From assembly GCA_003486945.1 (NCBI GenBank), contig DNFL01000107.1, positions 1 to 5,927 of the forward strand: DNA of 5,927 bases, written 5' to 3'. How positions within the stretch are numbered: position 1 is the first letter of the stretch; each line of letters opens with the position of its first letter. The notes under the pieces are model-generated. The model had not been told where the DNA came from. It worked only from the letters and a program-made list of their open reading frames with translations, and ran no database searches. The position numbers were made by a program, and so were the translations under genes. Shown in pieces: positions 5,894 to 5,927 of this stretch. The stretch comes from Hyphomonas sp. (GTDB taxonomy: Bacteria; Pseudomonadota; Alphaproteobacteria; Caulobacterales; Hyphomonadaceae).

Positions 5894-5917
5894 GCAGAGG
5901 CCTTCCCCAGCCTCTGC
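5894..5917. terminator. Perfect 8-bp hairpin, probable intrinsic terminator
   Basis: GCAGAGGC (5894-5901) and GCCTCTGC (5910-5917) are exact inverted repeats around an 8-nt loop. On the plus strand a T-rich stretch (TTTCTTTA, 5920-5927) follows. On the minus strand only TCCGTTTCTCC follows. The tail is better on the plus strand, yet no plus-strand gene precedes it here. It most likely ends a gene lying beyond the right edge on the minus strand, possibly acting in both directions. Otherwise it is a leader hairpin of the small ORF. Confidence 0.6.
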
Positions 5918-5927
5918 GCTTTCTTTA

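Overview
The window is GC-rich (roughly 60-65% by eye) and densely coded. It reads as chromosomal DNA from an alphaproteobacterium. The gene order siroheme synthase, DUF2849, nitrite/sulfite reductase is a familiar alphaproteobacterial sulfur-assimilation arrangement. A TipN-like, membrane-anchored coiled-coil protein points to the Caulobacterales/Hyphomonadaceae side of the class. The lineage is inferred from gene content only, since no rRNA or other marker is present.

Left part (1-2712, minus strand): a tightly packed operon read from right to left. It runs cysG (siroheme synthase), a DUF2849 protein, a glutathione S-transferase-like protein, then the N-terminal part of cysI (sulfite reductase hemoprotein), which runs off the left edge. 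CysG makes siroheme, the prosthetic group that CysI needs to reduce sulfite to sulfide. The junctions are a 6-nt gap followed by two TGATG stop/start overlaps, so translation is probably coupled. The GST is the unusual member of the set.

Middle (2713-3755): a 110-nt divergent intergenic region, then a plus-strand LysR-type regulator of the GcvA-like kind. The intergenic region holds a good inverted repeat with a T-N11-A core, the form expected of a LysR-family operator. This makes the regulator a candidate controller of the cys operon, of itself, or of both.

Right part (3752-5927, minus strand): a large protein of about 632-634 residues. It has two N-terminal membrane segments, a long coiled coil, an Asn/Gly/His-rich linker and a compact C-terminal domain. 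It is best described as TipN-like (a cell-pole/polarity factor). Its stop codon overlaps the LysR stop codon in the shared sequence TTTAAA. Upstream lies an unrecognised 47-codon ORF predicted to be a small single-pass membrane protein, and then a perfect 8-bp hairpin resembling a terminator near the right edge.

I see no mobile element, CRISPR array, tRNA or rRNA gene, or phage gene. Nothing here looks like a wholly new system. The most interesting points are the GST inside the sulfite-reduction operon, the candidate LysR operator, the undecided and possibly leaderless start of the TipN-like gene, and the small membrane ORF upstream of it.
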